64,000 nt of DNA from Priestia megaterium (GTDB lineage Bacteria; Bacillota; Bacilli; Bacillales; Bacillaceae_H): positions 49,998 through 113,997 of the forward strand of contig NZ_CP085445.1 of NCBI RefSeq assembly GCF_023824195.1, read 5' to 3'. The position numbers and the translations under genes were made by a program. The notes below the pieces were generated by a model. It had not been told where the DNA came from. It ran no database searches and was given only the letters and a program-made list of their open reading frames with translations. Every line of letters begins with the position of its first letter. Position 1 is the stretch's first letter. Below are positions 30,893-37,947 of the stretch, one piece after another.

Positions 30893-31497
30893 TATTTAAA
30901 TAAAAGGTCAATTTCTTCTCGGTCATAATCTAAAATCCAATGATTATATTCTTCATAAAGAAACTTTATAGATTTTTTGTTAGAGGCTAATACATCACAA
31001 CCTCGATCATCATACAAATGAAAAATGATTTCTTTAGAAAGATTAACAAAATAAATATCATAACCACTTTGTGGGTTGTTTTTAAGTATGCTAGATGGAT
31101 GAGCAAAGTCTTCATAACAAATAGCTTTTAAGAGTTGTACATATTTTAGTTCTGGTTTCTTACAAGAAAGTGTAAATCGATGAGTGACGGATTGATCATC
31201 TGCCTCATCAAATACACTGGGTAAAAGATGATGACTTAATTGGTATAGCTTTTCTTTATTTTTTATGTATTTTAAATATACGTTTAAAGGCCTTTTTTGG
31301 AGGAAGATATCTTTTTTTATAGAGTGTACATCTGTAACAAGAAGAATCTCATCTTCTTCTCCAAATACTGCTTCAAATAATCTGATTGAACGATAAAATG
31401 CTTGCTCTAAATGTTCCTTTTTGTAATAAGGTATTAAAGGATTTGATATTTCAAATCGAATACTATTCTTCCAAGAATAAAATAAGGAAGGGCTCAA
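30892..31497 (-). CDS. DUF3885-like protein, 5' end doubtful
   Basis: 201 residues from TTG 31497: SPSLFYSWKNSIRFEISNPL, FLQKRPLNVYLKYIKNKEKLYQL and the C-terminal signature FHLYDDRGCDVLASNKKSIKFLYEEYNHWILDYDREEIDLLF. These match the Bacillus DUF3885 family (role unknown). Coding sequence continues in frame upstream (EKYINHDILHSFLEKHFERLIL) to about 31580 with no start codon, while an ATG with a Shine-Dalgarno near 31542 is out of frame. The gene may have lost its start through a 1-bp change. Confidence 0.65.
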   Translation of the reverse strand: MSPSLFYSWKNSIRFEISNPLIPYYKKEHLEQAFYRSIRLFEAVFGEEDEILLVTDVHSIKKDIFLQKRPLNVYLKYIKNKEKLYQLSHHLLPSVFDEADDQSVTHRFTLSCKKPELKYVQLLKAICYEDFAHPSSILKNNPQSGYDIYFVNLSKEIIFHLYDDRGCDVLASNKKSIKFLYEEYNHWILDYDREEIDLLFK

Positions 31498-31626
31498 AAT
31501 TAGTCTTTCAAAATGCTTTTCTAAAAATGAATGTAGAATATCATGGTTTATATATTTTTCTCCGTGGTTTTTGATTTTATTTTAACATTTTTCTAAGTGA
31601 ATTCTTTGTATGCCATATAAATATCT

Positions 31627-31654
31627 AGTTACCATAATCACAGTTACAGGAACC
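31627..31654 (+). repeat. dif-like Xer site (pdif)
   Basis: XerD-type arm AGTTACCATAA, spacer TCACAG, XerC-type arm TTACAGGAACC. Flank GTATGCCATATAA fits the dyad. Confidence 0.85.
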
Positions 31655-31655
31655 A

Positions 31656-31684
31656 AAAGGAGCACATTAAGTGCTCCTCTTCTC
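31656..31684 (-). terminator. Hairpin beside the XerC arm
   Basis: AGGAGCACA-TTAA-GTGCTCCT directly after the XerC arm. Confidence 0.65.
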
Positions 31685-31723
31685 ATTACCTTATAGTATT
31701 TCTTAAAGAATTTTATTATTGCT

Positions 31724-32119
31724 CTATTTGTCTTTATTATTTAAGTCGTGCCAATCCCAATATGAACTATACAGTTCATCATGTAAAAATTCTTCATCTT
31801 CATCGTCATCTTGTTTTTCTTCTAACTTTAAACCAACCCATATATCTTCTTCGTTCTCTAATACAGGATCACTTACCCCATCTAGTAAACAAAAAGCACT
31901 ATGAAAAGCACCCATAATGTTATCTCTTACGATTTTTTCTATTGCACTAATACTTTCGTCAGTAAACTTTTGAGAATTTAAAGCACTTATTTCATCTTCA
32001 GTTAGATCAAATTCCTCCCAGGATAATTGTTTATCTGGTTGTTTCAATTGGTCCCCGACTTCTGCATATTCCTTAATGATACTATGTAGTTCTCTTAAAA
32101 ATAACTGTTTAGAATCCAT
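31724..32119 (-). CDS. Hypothetical acidic protein
   Basis: 131 residues from ATG 32119 (GGGAG upstream): MDSKQLFLRELHSIIKEYAE, LSWEEFDLTEDEISALNSQK, IMGAFHSAFCLLDGVSDPVL, ending in a very acidic EEKQDDDEDEEFLHDEL and SSYWDWHDLN. Helical, soluble; no family recognised, though the FHSAFCLLDG core recalls small Bacillus proteins of unknown role. Single-gene cassette between sites 31627 and 32203. Confidence 0.6.
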   Translation of the reverse strand: MDSKQLFLRELHSIIKEYAEVGDQLKQPDKQLSWEEFDLTEDEISALNSQKFTDESISAIEKIVRDNIMGAFHSAFCLLDGVSDPVLENEEDIWVGLKLEEKQDDDEDEEFLHDELYSSYWDWHDLNNKDK

Positions 32120-32202
32120 ATTTAATTCTCCCATGTATGTTATAAGTTCTATTTATTATATCAGTTTCACTTTGATACTCAGTGTATAAAGTATACAAAT
32201 TC

Positions 32203-32230
32203 AGTTTACATAATACCTCTTTCCGGAACA
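32203..32230 (+). repeat. dif-like Xer site (pdif)
   Basis: XerD-type arm AGTTTACATAA (same as B. subtilis dif), spacer TACCTC, XerC-type arm TTTCCGGAACA. The flank GTATAAAGTATAC is a clear accessory dyad. Confidence 0.85.
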
Positions 32231-32261
32231 CAACCAAAAAAAGAACCCTTGTAGGATTTGG

Positions 32262-32460
32262 GTTCTAAGGAGGTTACGATTCCTTTAATATGCAGCTTTT
32301 TATACATCCTTGATATAACAGCACTCCTCGGATGGGTGGATGTAAAATCGATGTATAAAAAGCGCAACTTTTATACATATGCTGTAACCTCTCTGAAATA
32401 CTATCTTTACAAACATATGTTATTCTGTATCTGCACATGGATCTTATAGTTTTATTCAAT
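32262..32460 (+). ncRNA. Candidate structured RNA module without ORF
   Basis: Between the dif-like sites at 32203 and 32555 I find no protein gene. Instead there are long-range pairings: GAGGTTAC with GTAACCTC, and AGCTTTTTATACATC with GATGTATAAAAAGCG, with a strong + strand terminator at 32461. It may be a cassette-borne small RNA or the relic of a small element. Speculative. Confidence 0.35.
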
Positions 32461-32503
32461 AAAAAGCCACCTGTCCTACTACACTAGGTGGCTTTTTATT
32501 TTG
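32461..32503 (+). terminator. Terminator of the ORF-free module
   Basis: AAAAAGCCACCT, loop, AGGTGGCTTTTTATTTT. Confidence 0.85.
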
Positions 32504-32554
32504 CTAATATTAAGGTTTGTTCAATATAGATAGTCTAAAAGGGCATACATTTTT

Positions 32555-32582
32555 AGTTACCATAAAGCTGATTATCGATATG
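32555..32582 (+). repeat. dif-like Xer site (pdif)
   Basis: XerD-type arm AGTTACCATAA, spacer AGCTGA, XerC-type arm TTATCGATATG (weaker). Confidence 0.65.
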
Positions 32583-32769
32583 AAAAAATAACCTCCGATC
32601 GAAGATCCCTTTGTTGCTTATTCAATTAAAGCGCCCGATTGCGGAATCTCGATACCAGTTAATGATTATTAAAATTAAAGCCTATGATAGTTTGAAAATG
32701 TTAAATTGAGTTTTAGAGAAACAACTTTTTATATATTAACTAAGTGAAGTTCAAGATTGGCATAAGCAT

Positions 32770-33177
32770 TTATCGTTTTATATTTCTTGTCATTCCAATT
32801 GAGTATTTCTTAAATCCTAAAGATTCATAATAGGATTCCAAATTTTCTACACACATAAGTTGAGGAATAACTCGATTTTGCTCACAATGTTGAATGATTC
32901 GGTTCAACATTTCTTTGCCGATACCCTTAGATTGATATTTTGGTAGCACACCGACTCCGCAGATAATTCCAGTAACCACGCCATCCGATATCACACGTCC
33001 CATACCCACCAATTGTTGTTTATCAAAAGCATATATTGCATACCAACTTTGATTGCACATTTGTTTTAAATCATTAACTGTTAATCCAAGTGAATTCCAT
33101 CCTAAAGATTCGTATAAGATCAGTAATTGCTTAAAATTTTCAGGGTGATCACTTATATAACGTATACTGTTTTCCAT
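32770..33177 (-). CDS. GNAT-family N-acetyltransferase
   Basis: 135 residues from ATG 33177 (AGGAAGTG upstream). It contains the acetyl-CoA loop: GIICGVGVLPKYQSKGIGKEMLNRII (QxxGxG-type), then LMCVENLESYYESLGFKKYS, typical of small YjdJ/Aac-like GNATs. Substrate unknown. It shares the 32555-34145 module with a DinB gene and an IS6-ended 182-bp insert between them. Confidence 0.85.
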   Translation of the reverse strand: MENSIRYISDHPENFKQLLILYESLGWNSLGLTVNDLKQMCNQSWYAIYAFDKQQLVGMGRVISDGVVTGIICGVGVLPKYQSKGIGKEMLNRIIQHCEQNRVIPQLMCVENLESYYESLGFKKYSIGMTRNIKR

Positions 33178-33298
33178 ATATAGCACTTCCTGTTTTTTTT
33201 GAATTTCCCCATTAAAATCTCTATTCTATATATCTTCTTCCACAAATTCTTCCCTTTAATTGAGCAACATTTAGAGAATGAGTACTACTATTACAGCC

Positions 33299-33480
33299 GG
33301 TTTTGGTGCAAAAAGATCAAGCGAGAAAAAAATCTGAATAATATACAATAAATTTGTTTGTATTATTCGTATTAAGGTCTTTTTATTGAACATTTTTGAT
33401 GATAATACATCTTTATTGTTCGTTATTTACCTTGTGTTAACATGCGATTTTTGAAAATACTCGAGCTTTTCACCAGAACC
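33299..33480. mobile_element. 182-bp element with IS6-like ends
   Basis: Left end GGTTTTGGTGCAAAAAG, right end (minus strand) GGTTCTGGTGAAAAGCTC; inside AT-rich non-coding DNA. It looks like an IS6/IS240 deletion derivative or a MITE. No clear 8-bp target duplication. Confidence 0.5.
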
Positions 33481-33512
33481 AGCAAAATTATCTGTAGTTA
33501 GCAGGGGAAAAG

Positions 33513-34028
33513 CTACCTTTTCGTCTTCATTGCATACAAATAAACAACATAATCAGTCATAACACCAGGATATCCTAACTGTCGCAACATAGCTGTTATA
33601 TTCCCACGATGATACGTTCCATGATTGACAACATGCTGCACCAATTCGAAAAGGTTAGATTCCAACCGGCCAAAATTAGGATGTTCTGGGAAAATTGCTT
33701 GATCTAGATTCCCTTGACGATCGAAAAATGCTTTAAATCGCTCGGATAAGTAAAAAAACATCGTCTCCATTTCCTTAATACTTTTTCCTTTTGTTTTCTC
33801 CCTCAGTTGTTTTCCTAGTTTTATGATTTCATCAAAACTGTCGCCAGACATGACACCCAACCACGTGTTATCGGTAGCGTAAATATGCGCCAACACCTCT
33901 GAGATGGAAGAAAAAACACTTTGAATCTCCTTGTGGTAAATGTCTTGTGGTAGTTCTTTTAAGCACTCAAAAACTCTTTGATTTGCCCATACGTGATAAT
34001 CATATAGTGATAATGTTTGATGTTTCAT
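33513..34028 (-). CDS. DinB-family protein
   Basis: 171 residues from ATG 34028 (CAGGAGGAG upstream): LYDYHVWANQRVFECLKELP, SISEVLAHIYATDNTWLGVMSG and LVQHVVNHGTYHRGNITAMLRQLGYPGVMTDYVVYLY. The spaced histidines of the four-helix DinB/YfiT fold (HIY, HVVNH, HRG) form a metal site used for thiol-dependent transfer or hydrolysis in characterised relatives. Exact reaction unknown. Cargo of the 32555-34145 module. Confidence 0.85.
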   Translation of the reverse strand: MKHQTLSLYDYHVWANQRVFECLKELPQDIYHKEIQSVFSSISEVLAHIYATDNTWLGVMSGDSFDEIIKLGKQLREKTKGKSIKEMETMFFYLSERFKAFFDRQGNLDQAIFPEHPNFGRLESNLFELVQHVVNHGTYHRGNITAMLRQLGYPGVMTDYVVYLYAMKTKR

Positions 34029-34144
34029 TTCGGACTCCTCCTGTTTCACTATTCATTATTGACATAACATTAGGTATCGGTAGTCAATCTATCTATTTAG
34101 AATTCTATAGAAATCCTCCCAGACCTTGTTCTGAAGAGATTTCG

Positions 34145-34172
34145 TGTTAACATAAAACTCGTTCGCGGAAGT
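34145..34172 (+). repeat. dif-like Xer site (pdif), last of the array
   Basis: XerD-type arm TGTTAACATAA, spacer AACTCG, XerC-type arm TTCGCGGAAGT. No further convincing site to the right until a doubtful one at 63586. Confidence 0.8.
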
Positions 34173-34177
34173 AATAA

Positions 34178-34220
34178 AAGCGCAAACCCGTTCAGTAACA
34201 ACGAGTTTGCGCTTTTTTTC
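34178..34220. terminator. Terminator beside the XerC arm
   Basis: AAAAGCGCAAACCCGTT, loop, AACGAGTTTGCGCTTTTTTT. Confidence 0.8.
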
Positions 34221-34486
34221 TATTATGAACGAGCATAATTTCCATATCTATTAATTACCTTTACACTTCATAAAAAAAGTACACAAACAGATAGTTCGCA
34301 AAAAAATGTTCGTATTTGTATGCTTTTACGAGTGGTGATTTAAGAAGAATGAATTTATGTTAATTTTATAGATTAGAAAACCATATTTAATAATAAAGAC
34401 ACAAGCCTATTTCCCCACTAATTCCCTTAATATGTTACAAATATTATACAATATAAAAAGACTAATAATTTAGGGGGGAAGATTAT

Positions 34487-34696
34487 ATGGGAAGAAAAAA
34501 TGGAACAATCAAGTCGTACAATTTTAATAAAGGATATGGTTTTATTACAACAGAAGATGAAACTGAGCTTTTTGTTTCTTATCGCTCTATTGAAGGGAAT
34601 GGTTATGCAGATCTGAGAGAAGGCCAAAAGGTTTCTTTTGAAGTAGAAACAGGTCAAAAGGGGCTAGAAGCAGTACGTGTACGGGTCCTAGACTAA
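34487..34696 (+). CDS. Cold-shock-domain protein, divergent
   Basis: 69 residues: MGRKNGTIKSYNFNKGYGFITTEDETELFVSYRSIEGNGYADLREGQKVSFEVETGQKGLEAVRVRVLD. RNP1 is KGYGFI and RNP2 is ELFVSY, where classical CspA has KGFGFI and VFVHF. It should bind single-stranded nucleic acid, but replaced aromatic/His residues suggest altered affinity. AGGGGGG precedes ATG; a terminator follows at about 34718. Outside the pdif array. Confidence 0.8.
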   Translation: MGRKNGTIKSYNFNKGYGFITTEDETELFVSYRSIEGNGYADLREGQKVSFEVETGQKGLEAVRVRVLD

Positions 34697-34716
34697 TATC
34701 CTAAAATCATCTGTTA

Positions 34717-34751
34717 CTTAAAAGGCAACAGGTTACTCCGTTGCCTTATTT
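34717..34751 (+). terminator. Terminator of the cold-shock-like gene
   Basis: AAAAGGCAAC, loop AGGTTACTCC, GTTGCCTTATTTG. Confidence 0.75.
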
Positions 34752-34839
34752 GTACTTTATAAAGCTGTTTTGACCATTAGTCTAAAATAGGTCGCATACT
34801 ATTATAAAAGGAACGTTTTAAGTTAAAGGAGTAAATAGA

Positions 34840-34917
34840 ATGGCAATGTATGAAGAATATGCGTTAAGAGATGAAACAATAAAAACTATAAAAAAGGCGA
34901 AGGATTGCTCTTATTAA
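34840..34917 (+). CDS. Very small ORF, 25 residues
   Basis: MAMYEEYALRDETIKTIKK then AKDCSY, with AAAGGAG 9 nt before ATG. The good ribosome-binding site is the main evidence. May be a truncated gene; no family. Confidence 0.35.
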   Translation: MAMYEEYALRDETIKTIKKAKDCSY

Positions 34918-35277
34918 GAGGAGTTGAAGTTGTGAGGTTTCACAGAGCATAATATTTTTTCTATGCAATTATTAGATAAACAATCACTACAAAAATCAAA
35001 ATAAACTTTCATATAAAAAAATGAATACAAACAGACAGTTCGTAAAATAAACGTTCGTATTTGTATAAGTTCACAAATAATAAGAGCTTTATCATAGAAG
35101 AAATAGATCATTTTACCATGTTGTTGCAGATAAAATTCATTATGATGACTGACTTTTTTAGATAGCGAGCTTTTTTTAAGTCATTAATATAAGTGATAAC
35201 TATATTTTATATAAATAATCAAGTTTTAAAGGAGAAAGATCCATTAGAAATCAATAAGCCCTGAAACTGTTAATTAT
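34918..35277. other. Intergenic region
   Basis: No gene seen. GACTTTTTTAGATAGCGAGCTTTTTTTAAGTC near 35150 forms an imperfect hairpin. Confidence 0.4.
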
Positions 35278-35400
35278 TTATTTTTTTAATTTAAAGTACG
35301 CATATGCACTCAACATGATAGCTACCATCCCTATGCAAGTAAGGGGAAATAGAATTGTATTGATAAAATGATCATAAAACCAAGTATACAGAAAAATCAC
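35278..35400 (-). CDS. Tiny membrane protein downstream of the germinant-receptor operon
   Basis: 40 residues from GTG 35400 (or a later non-ATG codon): IFLYTWFYDHFINTILFPLT then CIGMVAIMLSAYAYFKLKK. A very strong GAGGTGAT ribosome-binding sequence overlaps the start. Germinant-receptor loci often carry a small two-helix D-subunit gene; this may be a short or decayed version, 100 bp behind the gerVB-like gene. Start and function uncertain. Confidence 0.4.
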   Translation of the reverse strand: MIFLYTWFYDHFINTILFPLTCIGMVAIMLSAYAYFKLKK

Positions 35401-35500
35401 CTCACATAGTTTAAAATCACATTGATAAGCACTAACTTAGAAGGATTCAACGGATTGTAAGAGTTGTTTCATCGTCAGAAAAATCAGGCAAATGAACCTG

Positions 35501-36601
35501 TTATCCTCTCTGTTTCTTTCTATTTTTCAAGAACGCAACAAGAAGAAGCAGAGGAGGAATAATCGCAGAGAAGGGAATATACAAAACAAACATTTCTATC
35601 CCCAATCCTTCAGAGAGGTGTTCCTGGAAATTACTAGAGATAGTCAGAGACATAAATAGAATGATGAGTCCTATAGGATACGACAGTTGTGAAGATGATT
35701 TAATCTTAAATAAGTTGGCCGTTCCTATGACAGCCGCATAAAGTAACACGCTTATTTTAAAGAAACCACCGGTAACTAAAGCAATCATAAAAAACACATC
35801 AAGCCGTTCTAAAAAGTCAGCTACTTGGATGCTTTGTATGGTACTAAGAAGAGGGAACTGGGAACGTTCAGTCAAATCAACCCCAAGTACACTAATGTTA
35901 ATAAGCATGGTAATAGTCAAGTTAATGCCGGCTAATCCTGATGCGCATAACATGGTCACTTTTGCCTTCTTTGGATTTTTTAAATACGGTAAAATCATAG
36001 TAAACACAATCGCTTCGCTAAAAGGAAAATACAAGATTTGAGTAAAAACAACTTTCAAGGGTGGGAATATCCCTTCTTCAAGTACTGGTTGTAAGTTCGT
36101 AATATCGATTAACCCCGAACATACAATCAGAATAAAGCCAGTGATGGCTAGGATATACATGAGTATAAAAAAGATTTCTCCTGATCGGGCTATTACTTCG
36201 ATACCTTTGCGAACCGTATAAATAATAACAAGAATCAATAAAGCATTCGCAATAAACAAAGGGGTATCGGGATAGGCAAAGGTTAACAGCATCTCGCCGA
36301 TATCACGTAGAACCCTTGCTACATTATAGATAAAATAAAAGATATAAAGAAAGGCCAGTACGCTTCCTACTGCTTTACCTAAGATTTTTTGCATGTACTC
36401 TGTAGGTAAAAGATCTGGATAGTACGAGTAAAGTTTATGATAGATTAGAAACAGAACAAAACTGAATACCGTTCCAAGCAGAATTGCAAGCCAAGAGTCC
36501 TGTTTTGCGTCCATGGCAATAGGTAACAATAAAGTAGTACCCAGCTCAAACAAAACCATTAAGATAAAAAGCTGACTGGCACTAATTTTGGCTTTTTCCA
36601 T
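35501..36601 (-). CDS. gerVB: Spore germinant receptor B subunit (GerVB-like)
   Basis: 366 residues, ten membrane helices of the GerAB/amino-acid-permease type: MEKAKISASQLFILMVLFELGTTLLLPIAMDAKQDSW, YPDLLPTEYMQKILGK, VRKGIEVIARSGEIFFILMY. B subunits sit in the inner membrane of spores and determine germinant recognition. It is a close paralogue of the gene at 36814 and has its own 210-bp upstream region (a CATAATA sequence there resembles a sigma-G -10). In P. megaterium a plasmid locus gerUA-UC-UB followed by gerVB has this layout; the symbol is by analogy. Confidence 0.8.
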   Translation of the reverse strand: MEKAKISASQLFILMVLFELGTTLLLPIAMDAKQDSWLAILLGTVFSFVLFLIYHKLYSYYPDLLPTEYMQKILGKAVGSVLAFLYIFYFIYNVARVLRDIGEMLLTFAYPDTPLFIANALLILVIIYTVRKGIEVIARSGEIFFILMYILAITGFILIVCSGLIDITNLQPVLEEGIFPPLKVVFTQILYFPFSEAIVFTMILPYLKNPKKAKVTMLCASGLAGINLTITMLINISVLGVDLTERSQFPLLSTIQSIQVADFLERLDVFFMIALVTGGFFKISVLLYAAVIGTANLFKIKSSSQLSYPIGLIILFMSLTISSNFQEHLSEGLGIEMFVLYIPFSAIIPPLLLLVAFLKNRKKQRG

Positions 36602-36813
36602 TCAATCGGTCCTCCTTTTCGATTTTATTAAAGCGATTTTCTGCTTTTTTTGAATGGTTCTTTAACCTTTTCGTCACTTGAAATTCTTTGAATATTATGT
36701 AGTAGATGTTAGATTTAATTTAAGGTTAGTTCTAGGCTAAAAGCATTCTTTCTATGGATGAAGCTTTCATTAGGCAATTTAACGAGAATGACAATATTAC
36801 ATTTGAAAATTAG

Positions 36814-37926
36814 TTAGTTAAATGTGTTATCCCTCTGCTTCTTCCTATTTTTAAAGAAAGCTACAAGAAGAAGAAAAGGAGGAACAATTCCAAGAAGAGG
36901 GATATGTATAACAAACATTGCGACTTTGAGTCCTTCATGGTTATGCTCTTGAAGATTACTCGCAATGGTAATAGATAAAAAGAGAATGATTAACCCCAAA
37001 GGATATGATAACCGTGAAGGTGATTTAACCTTAAATAAACTAGCAGTTCCTACGACAGCTGCGTAAAATAATACACAGATTTTAAAGAAGATAGTGATGA
37101 TTAAGGCAAGCATAAAAAATACATCAAGACGTTCTAAAAAATTAGCTACTTGGATGCTCTCAATTGTGCTAAGGAGTGGGTATTGTGAACGTGCAGTTAA
37201 ATCAACACCCAGTACACAGACATTAATGAGCATGGTAATAATTAAATTGATTCCACTTAATCCAGTTGCGCATAACATAGTTACCTTTGCTTTCTTGGGA
37301 TTGTCTAAATAGGGTAAGATCATCGTAAATACAATGACTTCTGTAAATGGAAAATACAAAGTTTGAGTAAATACCACTTTTAGGACAGGGAATAAGCCTT
37401 CTTCCAAAATAGGCTGTAAATTTTTAATCTCGATTAATCCAGAAGATACAATTAAGATAAAACCAGCAACCGCAAGGACATACATAAAAATAAAAAGCAG
37501 TTCTCCTGATCGAGCTATGACCTCAATTCCTTTTCTAATGGTATAAATAATGACAAGCATTAATAATGCATTCGCGATGAATAAAGGTGTGTCAGGATAG
37601 GCAAAAGTTAACAGCACCTCACCGAAATCGCGTAGAACCCTTGAAGCATCGTACATAAAATAAAGAATATAAACAAAGGCTAGTGCGGTTCCAAGTACTT
37701 TCCCTAGAATCCTTTGCATATATTCTGTAAGCAAGAGGTTGGGATAATAGGTATAAAGCCTATGATAGACTAATAATAGAACGAAACTGAATACCATTCC
37801 AAGCAGAATCGCAAGCCAAGCGTCTTGTTTTGCATCTATCGCAAGAGGCACCAATAAAGCACTACCCAGTTCAAACAGGACCATTAAAATAAAGAGCTGA
37901 CTGGCACTAATTTTTGCTTTCTCCAT
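36814..37926 (-). CDS. gerUB: Spore germinant receptor B subunit (GerUB-like)
   Basis: 370 residues, same fold and start (MEKAKISASQLFILMVLFELG) as the downstream copy, diverging in parts of the membrane core (SALLVPLAIDAKQDAW; IITIFFKICVLFYAAVVG). GGAGGTG precedes ATG, 21 bp after gerC, so it is the third gene of the A-C-B operon. Two interchangeable B subunits with one A and C pair would widen the germinant range. Shared A/C use is known for P. megaterium and inferred here. Confidence 0.85.
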   Translation of the reverse strand: MEKAKISASQLFILMVLFELGSALLVPLAIDAKQDAWLAILLGMVFSFVLLLVYHRLYTYYPNLLLTEYMQRILGKVLGTALAFVYILYFMYDASRVLRDFGEVLLTFAYPDTPLFIANALLMLVIIYTIRKGIEVIARSGELLFIFMYVLAVAGFILIVSSGLIEIKNLQPILEEGLFPVLKVVFTQTLYFPFTEVIVFTMILPYLDNPKKAKVTMLCATGLSGINLIITMLINVCVLGVDLTARSQYPLLSTIESIQVANFLERLDVFFMLALIITIFFKICVLFYAAVVGTASLFKVKSPSRLSYPLGLIILFLSITIASNLQEHNHEGLKVAMFVIHIPLLGIVPPFLLLVAFFKNRKKQRDNTFN

Positions 37927-37947
37927 TTACCTGGCACCTCCTTTTCC

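Noticed and set aside
33430..33460. TGTTAACATGC near 33435 as another dif-like site
   Set aside because: Only part of the XerD arm matches (CATGC instead of CATAA) and no XerC arm follows; it lies inside the IS6-ended element.
13593..34172. Interpretation of the repeats as a CRISPR array or class 1 integron
   Set aside because: The units between repeats are complete genes of very different lengths, no cas genes or IntI/attC structures are seen, and the repeat matches dif rather than attC.
34338..34365. TTATGTTAATT as a reversed XerD arm
   Set aside because: The 11 bases where the XerC arm should be do not match dif; AT-rich chance match.
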